From the NCBI GenBank assembly GCA_026214975.1, contig CM047815.1, positions 83,534,800 to 83,598,799 on the forward strand: a stretch of 64,000 bases of DNA, written 5' to 3'. This DNA is from Gentiana macrophylla (taxonomy: Eukaryota > Streptophyta > Magnoliopsida > Gentianales > Gentianaceae). The notes below the pieces were generated by a model. That model did not search any database and was not told where the DNA came from. It saw only the letters and a program-made list of their open reading frames with translations. A program made the translations under genes and the position numbers. Shown here piece after piece: positions 23,280 through 34,766 of the stretch. How positions within the stretch are numbered: position 1 is the first letter of the stretch; every line of letters starts with the position of its first letter.

Positions 23280-25373
23280 TGTAACGCCCCGTTCCCGGAC
23301 ATCGAGTCCTTATCCGGAAAGAGCGCTCGGCACAAATATTATCAAATAGAATTCAATAATATATGTAAGCCTTACGTCACACATCAGAACTAAAACGACG
23401 CGGAAGACAAAACTACTCGGGAAAACAAAAGATCGAACACACGGTTTTCAATGCTGTAAAACTAAATCCAACAAAGAGAACTAAACCAACCAACATTCAA
23501 ACCGGAAGAACTTAAACGGAACTAATCCAAAAGAAAGACAACATTGTTTGAAACTAAATCAACAACATTATTGAAAGAATCAAAACTAAAAGAACTAAGT
23601 CTTCAAGAGCTCCATCTCACACGCCCTCGCCAAAGAACTCATCAAGATTAGCAACTGTTTCATCTTCTTTCGGGAAAGAGAAAGACAAACAAAAGTAACG
23701 GGTAAGTACATAAGTACTTAGTAACGCGTGTAAGATCGCATAACGCCGCCTCATAAAGAAATAAAAGCAACACCGCCTTTTATTAATTCATTCCGTTATT
23801 AACCCTAGCTAACTATCATATTATGTTCACAAAGATAATACGAGGTTCCAAAGTTATCTAGCTTAGCTCAAGTTTGTTACATCATGAATAACAAAGGCAC
23901 TACGCCTAGTAATAGGATGCACTAGACAATTGGGTGCAACCTACTTGTAGACACGCCTAGTAGCCCGGGAATATATGAGTCCCGATGGTGTGATAACCGC
24001 GAGAATGTACCAGACGCTTTATCTAGCCAATCGATTGACCGGCGTGGAGTACAAATCTACTTTGTCCGGTCGAGAACACATCGTGATATTGTACTATGCC
24101 TTACCAAGCATTGCATGATGTTTAAGATTATTAATCTAGCACATATGTTTGATTAGATGTTTAACTAGCCACCTAAGTTGATTCACATAAAAGGCTCACC
24201 TATCATCTACTCCTCTTCCTAAGACCACTGACTCTAACAACAACCCTAACACATACACGAGACATCGATAAACCCTAGCTTATTAGAGCACAAGGCAAAT
24301 CCAAAGCTTTCGACGGTCCCACACTTCATCTTTTTAGGGAATCCATATGGTGCCGAAACTAAACGCATCAAAAGCTAATTCAAGGCTTTGTCACATAAGG
24401 ATAAGCAGTAAAACATGATTATAAAGCCTGAAAGCAAGTCGACACTAAAAAAAAGTGAAAAGCAGATAAGTATGTCGACGCCCGTCGACCTTAAGTTGAA
24501 CGCCGTCGACTTGAACGAACGCCCGAAACCCCAAACGCCCGTCCGTGAAAATCAGCCACATCTCGTATCTAAACCAAACCTCAAACGCCCGCCCAAAACA
24601 CCCAAACGCCCGCTTGAGCGCGCCGCTACCATGAGACGCCGTCGCTCGCCAGATGCAGATGCCCGTCGCTCGGGATTTTCCTGTAGAAAAAATGCAACAG
24701 CGTAAACACGATTCCAACCCAATTCCGCCCCAAACTCCAATATAACCAGACTAAAAATAGTGCAAATAACATACAAATTGCCCTACATCTTTACGACACC
24801 TTAGTCATACGATAAGAACACCACGTTACCTTAATTGCGTGGTACAACAATCCAAAGCTACCAAAGTCTTGAAAAGGTTAAACCTTTAACTCCAACCTAT
24901 AAACAATCAATCCAAAGATGATCACTACGATGTTTAAACTCAGAAAAACGCAGCTAGCAACGATGATAAACAAACCCTAGAATCAAGAACGAGGGGGGAA
25001 ACTTACGTTAACGAATTTAGGGATTGTTGATATCGAAACGATCCTCTCTCGCAGTGATCCTTTCTCTCTTGAGATGTCTGTTGAAAAGAGCAACGGGTTA
25101 GCTTTGAAATTCGAAAGCCTCTTCTCTCCCCTTTTCCTCCAAACTTGCGCCCCTTAGTTAGTTTTTACGTAAAACAACAACTAGGTTAATTTAGGATTAG
25201 TTTTCCTTTTATAATCCCAATTAAAATCTAATTATTCATTATAATAAAATCCAATTAATCCTTTTCCTTTTCTTTTCCCTTTTTCTTTAATTCCATTAAT
25301 TGAATAACATAATATTCTGATTTTTGCTAAAAGACCGAGTTGCCCTTTTTTCAAAAATCGGGATATTACACAG
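23280..25373 (-). mobile_element. Solo LTR D (about 2.1 kb) inside X1
   Basis: Bounded by TGTAACGCCCCG and CGGGATATTACA and flanked by CATTG (left) and CAGTG (right), a near-perfect 5-bp duplication. Nothing internal (PBS or pol) is present. Minus orientation is preferred because TGTAATATCCCG is a common LTR start and a TATA-like box lies at 24425-24418 on that strand. U3 would be about 0.95 kb and R-U5 about 1.1 kb. Confidence 0.8.
24418..24675 (-). promoter_or_regulatory. Dyad array plus TATA-like box, LTR D
   Basis: About eight ACGCCCG-core units lie at 24474-24675. The best is GTCGACGCCCGTCGAC (7-bp arms, CC spacer). On the minus strand a TTTATAATC box follows about 50 bp after the array. 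Confidence 0.55.
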
Positions 25374-25780
25374 TGGTATTGATTGCATATATGATATTTT
25401 ACTGTAGCTGTTTATATGTTTTTTTCTTTTTTCAAACACTCGTAACTTTTGATTTACAACTCCGATCATCGAAATTTTTTCACCAAAATTCATGCTTTTT
25501 TTTGCTCTTCAATTTGAGCCCAAATGCGATACCCTTCCAACGTATATTTTGAAAGACGAAAAAATATTTGTATTAACCAGAGCGTTTTTTCTTATAAACG
25601 ACCGTAACTTTTGATTTAGAACACCGATCATCAAAATTGTTTCACCAAAATTCATATTTTTTTTATCTTCATTTTGAGACCGCGTTTGATACCTTTTCGA
25701 CGTAGTATTTGAAAGCCGAATTTAATCACATCATTTACACTAACACAAGATGTCGACGTCGATCGCGAATGAAGATCGAT

Positions 25781-26670
25781 TCATTTAAAGCTTAATTCAA
25801 GTGACTACTTCAAGGCACACAGAATTGGCTCATATAAGGCTCATTTAAGGCTTAATTCAAGTGATTAACTATTAAGCCTATGTCAAGTTTTATGTGGTTT
25901 TGATTGATAAAAGGAATAGCATAGATTAACTTAATTAAGGTGTGGTGTTTAATCGCAGCATTTACACTAACACAAGATCGCACGAGAATAATGACGATCG
26001 ATGATCGATCGCGAATAATGATATGATGATCGTGATCAATATCGTAAGATCGCGATGTAAATGCGATACGAGGTAATCAGTATCATTTAAGGCTTAATTC
26101 AAGTGACTACTTCAAGGCACACATATCTGGCTCATTTAAGGATTAATTCAAGGGACACAATATCATATATGGCTTATATAAGGCAAAAAAAAACCTTCAG
26201 CAAAATGCTTCTTGCATATTTTCCTCATATTTGCAAAGAAGTAAAGCTCCAATCTTTGCATATCTCTCTTAAATTATCAACAATAATTGGCGGACATTAA
26301 GGCCCAAATAAACATCAAAAATGGCAAACCATAATGGAAGAAAGAATAAAAAAAAAAAACAAAGAACAATGGTAGAAGAATAAAGCTCCAATCTTTACAT
26401 ATTCCACTCAAATTAACACCAACAACAATGTAATTCAACAAAGAAATATATTTGAAAAGTAATACCTCAAACTTTGTACATTTCCCCCTCAAATCAACAC
26501 CCATAATAGCGTAAAATAGCAAAAATGGCGAAACTAAAGCCCCAAAAAGAAATGGAACAAAATATGCAACTAGTAAATAAGGAGACTACTTCAAGCGGTG
26601 TAATCAAGATCATTTAAGTCTTAATTCAAGTGACTACTTCAAGGCACACATATCCGGCTCATATAAGGCA
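25781..26670. repeat. Dispersed internal units of X1
   Basis: Three full copies and one partial copy of a unit with TTTAAGGCTTAATTCAAGTG, ACTACTTCAAGGCACACA and GGCTCAT(A/T)TAAGG lie at about 25785, 25843 (partial), 26088 and 26607. Between 26200 and 26520 a second unit (AAAGCTCCAATCTTTGCATAT) recurs about three times. GACATC hexamers follow at 26676-26730. Confidence 0.7.
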
Positions 26671-27196
26671 AATTATCGACATCGACATCGACATCATATC
26701 GAGCATCGACATCGAGCATCGACATCGATTTCGAATATCAAACATGGAAAACTTGTTCTAAACTTCAGCCCAAAACTTGTTCTAAACTTCAGTCACTTAT
26801 TTACAACCACATTGCTCAACTTTCCAACTCCAAAGTGAAATGCAAACATGGTATATATTTTGAAAACCTCAAGTCGCTTCAAAATCTCATTGATAATCCA
26901 CTCATTTCAACTTGATCATTCTTATATGTACTCATAATTCTACTAACACTAAGGAGGTATCCCTCCCCTCCCTACACACCTTAATACCTCATAACTAAAA
27001 GGTACATCAAATGTAAGTATTTTCAACATATACTTATATGCACTCAATGTAGAACTAGAATACTCAAGTGGTTTTAAAAACCCAACCAATTATAAGGATG
27101 AAATTCACAGGATATTGAAATAGCAGAAAAGGACGGTAAGGCCAATGTCATTGTTTCCAAAAGAGTTGTCAAAGGCAAAACCATTCTCAAATGCAG

Positions 27197-27390
27197 GTTA
27201 TGGTTCCATTAAGCATGTTTATATCGTCATTAATGAAGACAAAGCTGTTCTCTTGGCCTTCCAACGTTGGTTAGTAGAAAACATCGGCGTATAACAAGTT
27301 AAAGAGATCAATAACTCAGATCATAATGCCATGCTTTCAAATCCACTTAAACTCTGTCGATGTCTTCTCGAGGTGGCCAATCACTTTTAA
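27197..27390 (+). pseudogene. Captured methylesterase (MES/SABP2-like alpha/beta hydrolase) last exon
   Basis: The frame from 27197 reads YGSIKHVYIVINEDKAV, FQRWLVENIGV, then a stop, then VKEINNSDHNAMLSNP and CRCLLEVANHF followed by TAA. This corresponds to the C-terminal exon of plant methyl esterases and hydroxynitrile lyase-like hydrolases. The family's Asp (NEDKA) and catalytic His (SDHNAM) positions are kept. TGCAG precedes the first codon, as at a splice acceptor. The rest of such a gene is not seen nearby, so this is a captured fragment in MULE X1 with one premature stop. Confidence 0.75.
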
Positions 27391-28645
27391 CTGTTTTTCC
27401 TCCTCATTCTTTTGTTCTGCTTTGTGATTGATGTGTTTTAAATTGTGTGCTTGTAACACTTTTTGTTTTGTATAAATAAAATATCATTATGTATGACACT
27501 CAAGAAAAAGAGTATGTAGGATCTGTTATTCTCATCTCAATCTACATTAATAATACAATTCAAGAATCAAATCCAGCAGGCACATATATATTTTGATATT
27601 TACTACAATTCGTGTTGAATTCACCGTTTTGACAAAGCAACTTTCTTTACTTTGATGATCATATTTCCATGCAAAATAGTATTATTGAAATAATGGTGGA
27701 TTCAAAATGACTGCTTTTACTGCTTTCAAAGCAGACAAAACATCCCCAATTTTGGGAGTTGTTACTCTCTTTCGATTCCGTGATATTCACTCAGACACCA
27801 TTTAGCGATTTCTCCTAGCTTTGCTAAGCCTCTGGTTTTGCTTTCTTCTTCTGGGATAATTAACCTTTGATCGAGGCAGTCTTGTCCGAAAATCAGCTGA
27901 TTAATCTCTTCAGAGTATTCCGACTGCAAAAAATATATTCAATCCGGCCTTTTCTTCCTCCTCCTCCGTACGTAAATCTTCTTCTTCCTCGCTTGATGAA
28001 TCAGCAGAAGCTCCACTACTAATCACAGAGCAGCTGGAACTTCGCCGGAGCATCGCCGGAGTAAATAATTAACAGCTTATTTTTCTTTTTATTGTCTTTC
28101 CTTCTGACGTAGTTTTTGCAAATTGGATTGAGTTGTAAATTGCAGGGACAGGCAAAACATTAAGCATAATATGCAAGTGTTTTCCAATGGTCGCTTGATA
28201 AAAAGCAAGAAAAGTCCGAGTTTAATAAAGCGTCTGATTTGAATCTGAATTCTGAGCATGAGAAGAATCGTGTAATGGGGGTATTTTAGTCCGAACGGAA
28301 AATTATTGTCCTTATTGCAACTAATAATTTGAATCAGGATTAATGCTTTATTAAGGGGGGGAAAAGGGACTTTTACCTAATTTTTCCTAAAATAGACATA
28401 ACATGCCATTAATATTATAACATATTAGAGTTCGTTACAAAAGATAGTACACATATACACACCGAAATATGCCCTTTCTTGGAGCACAAGATGCTTAATG
28501 ACAATTGATGTTTGACATGATTGATGCTAGGCGAAAAGCAAAAGACATGAATATAACTAACCCGAGCAGGGTTGTGGTTCTTCATATTAAGCGATTAGTT
28601 TTTTTACCCCAAAGACAATGGTCCTAATTAAGGATGCCATCTTTG

Positions 28646-29340
28646 ATAAAGCTTTCAAAATTGCTCCGGTCTGGGTCCAAATCTGGAATCGTCCCTTGCG
28701 ATAGGCGTCAACTGACACTGGTAAATACTTGTGCAACAAGTTTGGCGTAGCGTTTAATGCAGAAACAATCGTGGGAGAAAACACTCATGGGAAGATCATA
28801 AGAGTCAAGGTAACGATGGACATTTCTAAACCGCTAATCAGAGGAATGAATGCCACTCAAGGAAATACCACAGCGTGGGCTACTCTCAAGTACGAAAACC
28901 TCTCTTATTACTACTACTATTGTGGCATTATAGGGCATGCTAGCAGGAGTTGCCCCTACAAAGTCATGGATCGAGAGAAGAGGTATCCATAAAGACGAGC
29001 TTTATGGACTTGAGTTCGAGGCCCCCCGCTAAACAAAAGCCGGGTAAATCAAGGTTGACGGTTGTGGATAATTGGAAAAGCAAGATCTCGGGATTCTCGA
29101 AAATTCACAAAACGGGATGGTATAAGCCTAGATTCGGGCCCCTCTACAAGTAAGAACGGTACGAGAGATCGTAGGCAGGATGAATTTGAGCAGCAAATGG
29201 AAGAAGCCATGAGGCTCCGTTTAGAAGATCGGAGTATAAAAGGAAAGGTAAGTCTATAGCAGGGGTAAAAATTGCAGAAGATCCTGAAAAGCAAGCTGGG
29301 AATCAAGGCTCTATGGATTAGATGTTTCTGCAAAAGCAGG
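28646..29340 (+). pseudogene. LINE ORF1 (DUF4283/zf-CCHC-type) remnant
   Basis: The reading APVWVQIWNRPL, then GKYLCNKFGVAFNAETIVGE, then YYCGIIGHASRSCP matches plant LINE ORF1 proteins. The first Cys of the CCHC knuckle is replaced by Tyr. A stop lies after the WNRPLR block. The N terminus was lost on insertion. Confidence 0.75.
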
Positions 29341-31186
29341 GAAAATCTTGTTGCTTGAATGGCACCCCACCAATGCTAGCCAAAGGGAAGGAAACAACTG
29401 ATGAATGGGGTAACATATATATCCTTTGATGAAACTTACTTGGTAGATGCTAGAGTGGATTCTAAACTAGAAATTTCCAAGCGACTTAAACCCAAAAAGG
29501 TCAGTGCTAAGAGAAAGCCTATCATTGTGGTACCAAAAGACTCAGATGCTGATGCAAAGTTCTTCACATCAAAAAGAAAATACCCTAAAAAAGATTAGGA
29601 TTCTTGCTGGTCAGTTGTGGAACCAAACTTGAAAAATCTTTGTATACAAGAAGAAAGTGGCAACAACAATGACAATAGGGTGGAGGCAGCCAGCCCGGAA
29701 TGGCTCCCGCCACCACAGTGAGGATCATGGTGTGGAATTGCCAAGGGGTGGGGAGCTCATTGACAATTTTCCAGACTGAGGAGGTTTGTAAACTCCACTC
29801 CCCAGACTTGTTATTCCTGTCAGAAACTAAAAAACCCTCTATTTTTTTTGAAAAAACTTTGTAGTAAGTTTGGTTTTGATGACGTTGCTACAGTAGAACC
29901 CTTAGGGCTATCTGGTGGGCTAGCCTTAATTATTTTGGAAAAAGGATGCTAATATTGTAGAAATTACCACACTGCTTTTTCACAATAGAAGTTTGTATAA
30001 AAGGTATCCAGCCAGATTTTTGTTGGTGGTTCATCGGGATTTATGCGAGCCCTTCTCCTATTCATCGGAGGGAGAAATAGGAATTCTTGAATAATAGAAG
30101 CTCGAAATGGGGTGATCACTTTGTTTTGGTCGGAGACTTCAACGACATTCGCTCAAATCAAGAAAAATTGGGAGGAAGACAAAGAGTTGACTCCTCTTTT
30201 GCAGACTTCAATGACTTCATTGTGTCATGCGGTCTACTTGATTTGGGCTTTGTCGGACACCTCTAGACTTGGTGCAGATTGAGAGATGGAGAGGCCCTTC
30301 GATATACAAGGTTTTGGCCTCCCCACAATGGTCAACAATGTTCACTGAGGCCGCAGTCAACCATATTGACATGGCAAGTTTTGATCACTGTCTTTTGGAG
30401 CTAACCTGTGGCGTAGCCAGTTCCAACGGGAGAAGGAAGTTTATCTTTGATGATAGGTGAGTTTCCGGGCTGGGTTTCTTTGAGGTAGTAAGAGATGGTT
30501 GGTCTTCAAACATCCCAGGTTCGCCTTTTTTTCCAAATTTTATGTAAAATTAAAGAGGTGCGAATGCGATTAAACAATTAGAAGAAGTCAAGTGGACCTA
30601 ATTATGCAAAGAAAATCAGCCAATTAAAAGACCAATTTAAGGCTGCTAGAGAGGAAAATCTGCATGTCTTTCAGCTACAAAACCTAATTAAAACTTGAAC
30701 TTAAAAACGCGTACGCTGAGGAGGAAAGGTTTTGGAAATATGCTTCTAAAGTTAAATGGCTGAAAGAAGGGGACAAAACACCAAAATTTTCCACACTGTT
30801 GTGAATGGGAAAAGGAGAAGAAAGAGAATTAATGGAATCAGTAACCCCTCTTTGAAGCGTTGAGTTGCTCCCCGCCATCATTCATGATGAATTTCACAAT
30901 TTCTATGCAAACTTTTTCCATCCACAAGGACTAACACATTTATCTTGTAGGAGCTGGAAGATATTGAAACCTGCATAACACCCGAGATGAACTCATTTTG
31001 TCTTAAAGCTGTTACGGAGCATGAAGTGAAGAGCGCAATTTTCCAGATGTATTCATTCATGGCCCCCGGACCGGATGGTATGTATCCTGGTTTTTTTAAA
31101 AGTTGCTTCCATATTATAAAGTTTGATTTAGTTAGATCACTTAATAAATTTATTCGAGAAGGGAGATTCCCGAAAGAGTTGAACCA

Positions 31187-31471
31187 TGTCAAGATCAAGC
31201 GCCTACCGTTCTACTAAAACCAATTGGTGGTAGTAAAAGCGCAACTTTATTCCTTTAGGCATTCAAGAGTGTGATCAATCTGTCCCAACATCCCCCCTCA
31301 AGTGTTGACAATCTGTCCAACACTTGCACAACAGGGTTCGATCTTGTGACCATTGGCTCCGATACCATGTCAAGATCAAGCGCTTACCGTTCTACTAAAA
31401 CCAATTGGTGGTGGTAAAGGCACAACTTTATTCCTTTAGGCATTCAAGAGTGTAGACAATCTGTCCCAACA
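31187..31471 (-). mobile_element. Complete TRIM retrotransposon (285 bp)
   Basis: Two 104-bp direct terminal repeats (31187-31290 and 31368-31471; about 7 differences) start TG and end CA. Minus-strand PBS TGGTATCGGAGCCA (31367-31354) abuts the 5' repeat and a purine tract TTGAGGGGGGA (31301-31291) abuts the 3' repeat. AACCA flanks both sides (31182-31186 and 31472-31476). There is no coding capacity. It is a terminal-repeat retrotransposon in miniature that must be mobilised in trans. Confidence 0.95.
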
Positions 31472-31488
31472 AACCACACTTGCATTGC

Positions 31489-32887
31489 TGATAAATCCAT
31501 AATTAGCGATGTTTTGGTACGTAGTTTATACCTATTTTCTCGAAAGATACGCCTGCTCGGGTATGTTTTTGTTGATTTTCAGGATTGAGGAGCTTGGAAG
31601 AAGAAATTGAAGAAATTCTTGATTTATTGGCCGCAATAGTCGGATTTTGAAGAAATGAAGAATTCAAAAATTAAAAATTGAATATTCTCGGGATCCCGAC
31701 TATTGCGAGAAGACGAAAAAGGCCGCCAAGGCCCAAGACAAGACTCCACTTTTGAGTTTTCATGGATTTATTCTCCTATTTTCTCATGGGTTTTAATTTT
31801 GTAGATGGATTATTCTATTTATTAGGATTTTTATTTTATTATTGGACTTTTTTATTTATTAAATAATCCATCCAAAAATTAATTATTCAGAACGTGAAAA
31901 AAGAAGGGGATGCAGAATGCAGGAAGCACACATTTTTTCTTCGTTTTCAGAATTTGGAGTGGACGTTGGCTTCTTCTTGGCTCTAGGTTTTTCTTTCATC
32001 AACACTAAATTCTTTTCTATTTTTTGGAATTCAATAAGGTATTCTTGATTATTTCTTGATCGTTTTATTATGCCGGTCAGTAGCTAATTCCTCTTTTCCA
32101 GTTAAACCATTATTAATCCCTTGATCATATAATTGTGAGAACAAGTATGTTTCTATCCTCATTGAATTTGTAGTATTTACTTGTTTCCTGCTATTATCGA
32201 ATCAAGATTAAATAATTGAATTAATTACTACTGGGTTTTAGTTTAGTTGCTTAATCGAATACCAAAAATCTAATCGAGACGATTGTCACAAAGATTTGAC
32301 TTTTAGTGGTGAACAACATATTGTCTGCCGGTTCGCAGCCCGTAGGATTTCCCTGTTGTGAAAATAAGTAATCTAGGTTAAAGTTAACCCGATGTGCGTT
32401 AATACCTAGAGTTAGGCTTTTCCAAGCGTTAATGCAATTGCTCTCACCAAACCTCTGGCGATTGTTGAGAGGTGTGCTCGCAGTTAGAGTATAAGTAGTG
32501 GCGATTGTCCTGCTTATCAAAATTAGGAAAAATTGGTTTCTTGGCGATTGTCGGCAGCTATAACTAATTTATTATGAGTTCAACGAGTAATTTATGCATC
32601 AATGATCAGTTCTATGGATTAAGGGAGAAAATAATCGCTTTAGCTGGAATCCTCTTAAATCGATTTTTCCTCAATTATTTGCTCTATTCTGCTCCTAATT
32701 TTTCCGCCAGTATTTAATTATGCATACTTTGTGATTTTATAAATAATTTTAAAGTTACCCTACACAATTTGTTTTATTACTGTTGTGAAAAGAAATAATC
32801 AACTGTTCCTCGTGGGATCGACTCATTCTCGCCCTATACTAGTTATAAGGAGAAATGATATAATTTTGGTGGTTTAACGACACACCA
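31489..32887 (+). mobile_element. Solo LTR E, Athila-type (1.4 kb)
   Basis: It begins TGATAAATCC, ends GACACACCA and is flanked by ATTGC on both sides (31484-31488, 32888-32892). The 3' part holds the 'CGTGGGATCGACTCATTCTCGCC' type of sequence typical of Athila R-U5. A long-range dyad (CGCAATAGTCGG, about 31632; CCGACTATTGCG, about 31696) sits in U3. Removing it restores the LINE frame. Confidence 0.9.
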
Positions 32888-34766
32888 ATTGCCCTCGTAC
32901 CTAAAATTGATCATCCCTCTGAAGCTGCACACTTTCGACCGATCACTCTTTGCAATGTTATCTATAAAGTGAATTCGAAAGTCATCGCAAATAGGCTAAG
33001 GATGGTCCTGCATCATTGCATAGATGAGAGTCAAAATGCTTTCGTCCCTAACCGGAAGCTCATAGATAGCTATATCATTGCCCATGAGTCCATTCACTTC
33101 ATGTTAAATAAAAGAAAGGGTAAGGACGCTTATATGGCTGTGACACTAGATATTTCTAAAGCATTTGACAGAATCGAATGGCCTTACTTATTTTTCATTC
33201 TACGAAAGTTAAGCTTCAGTGATAGATGGGTGTCTCTAATCAGGGAGTGCGTAACCACTGTTTTCTTCTCATTTATAATTAACAATGAAAGACGGGGCTT
33301 TCTTAAACCTAGAAGAGGAATCCGGCAAGTGGACCCCTTGTCCCCGTATCTCTTTATTTTGTGTGCCCAAGGGCTTAGTCATTTTATGGGTAAGGCGAAT
33401 AAAGTAGCTCCATGCTGGGAGTGAGAATTTCTAAAAAGAACCCTTGCATTAACCACCTATTTTTGCAGATGACTCTTTGTTGCTTACGAAAGCGAATGCG
33501 TCGTGTGTGAGCGAGTTTCAGGTCAGTCCATTAATTTACAAAAATCGGCTGTCTTCTTTAGTAAAAATATGTCTGCGCAATGCAAATCTGAGATCCTCGC
33601 CATACTTAATGCTCTTGCTGAGGTCCACCACTCCAAATACTTAGGGCTCCTTGTGGTTATAGGTCGGTCTAAAAATCAAATCTTTTCCTATGTCCTGGAA
33701 AAATGTAAAAGCAATCTGAATGGCTGGAAATACAAGCTTTTAAGTCAGAGGGTAAATCTATTATGTTGTCCTCCACACTGTTTTCTATTCCCAATCTCAC
33801 TATGTCTTGTGTCAAGCTTCCTAAAAGCTCAATTGACAAACTCCATGCTTTAATGGCTAACTTCTGGTGGGGAAACTCTGGTAAGGATTTTGCTGGGCAC
33901 CATCGGGTAAGTTGAGATCATCTTTGCAAACCTAAAGGCAGAGTGAGGACTTGGCTTTCATGTAATCTGAAGCCGCTAATATCGCGGGCACTAGCAAAAA
34001 CTATTTGGAGGATCCACTCCAACCCCGATCTTCTCGTGTTCAGAGTTCGAAGGAAGATACTTCAACAACTCCTCTGTCTTTAAAATCCCCTCTAGTGCGT
34101 CTTTCATTTGGAAAGGCCTCATGCATGCCCAGTCCTTTTTGAAAGCTAGCACATACTTTTTTGTTGGGGATGGAAAGTCGATAAAAGTCTGGAACGACCC
34201 CTGGATCTTTGATAACCCCTCCTTTAAGCCCATCTCGCCAGCTCCCACTCATAACCGGGACATCTTGGTTAGTGATCTGACAACCAAGTCTGGGACCCAG
34301 AAAAACTCGCTAAGAATTTTTGGCAGATAGATATTCGACAAATCGAGAAAATACCGGTTAGTGTTAGTGGTGTACCGGATAAAAGATTTTGTGCTTTTCA
34401 AAGAATGGGGATTTCGTTTCGAAAGCAGCTTACGACTATTTCTTGAACAGCTTCAGAGCCCCCTGTGGAAATTCGACTAGCACCTCTTTGAATGAAAAAT
34501 TTTGAAAACTCATTTGAGCGCTTTCTCTCCCGGCCAAGCGAAAATATTTTTTGTGGAAAAGTCTAAATAATGTCCTTCAAGTTTCACTGTTGTTGCATAG
34601 ATGATTTGGGAAAGATATATCCCTCTGTACTGCTTGCGGGGAGGAAGTTGAAACCATAGATCACATATTTATCCGATGCCCGTTTGCTAAAGACGTTTGG
34701 AAAGTCGTAAGGGTTCACTGTGAGGCCTTTCAAAATGATGGGTCATCGCTCATGGCCTGGTGGGAC

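Larger units (their letters stand above)
23147..28387. mobile_element. MULE-like element X1 (about 3.1 kb plus a solo LTR insertion)
   Basis: Left end: GATAAA... leading to TTTTTTAGTTGCAAAAATGACAAA and CGGACAAAATTACCC (23147-23255). The right end is an inverted relative (28265-28387) terminating TTTTTCC. Both ends match the ends of X2 in the opposite orientation. Possible 9-bp duplications TAAAAAAGA and TAAAATAGA flank it, in AT-rich context. Long TIRs suggest the Mutator superfamily. No transposase is seen. It carries internal repeats and a captured methylesterase-like exon. Confidence 0.7.

Noticed and set aside
24415..24705. 96-codon Pro/Arg-rich ORF
   Set aside because: Produced by the GC-rich dyad array in solo LTR D.
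28265..28345. Independent MITE
   Set aside because: It is the right terminal repeat of MULE X1, matching the left end of X2.
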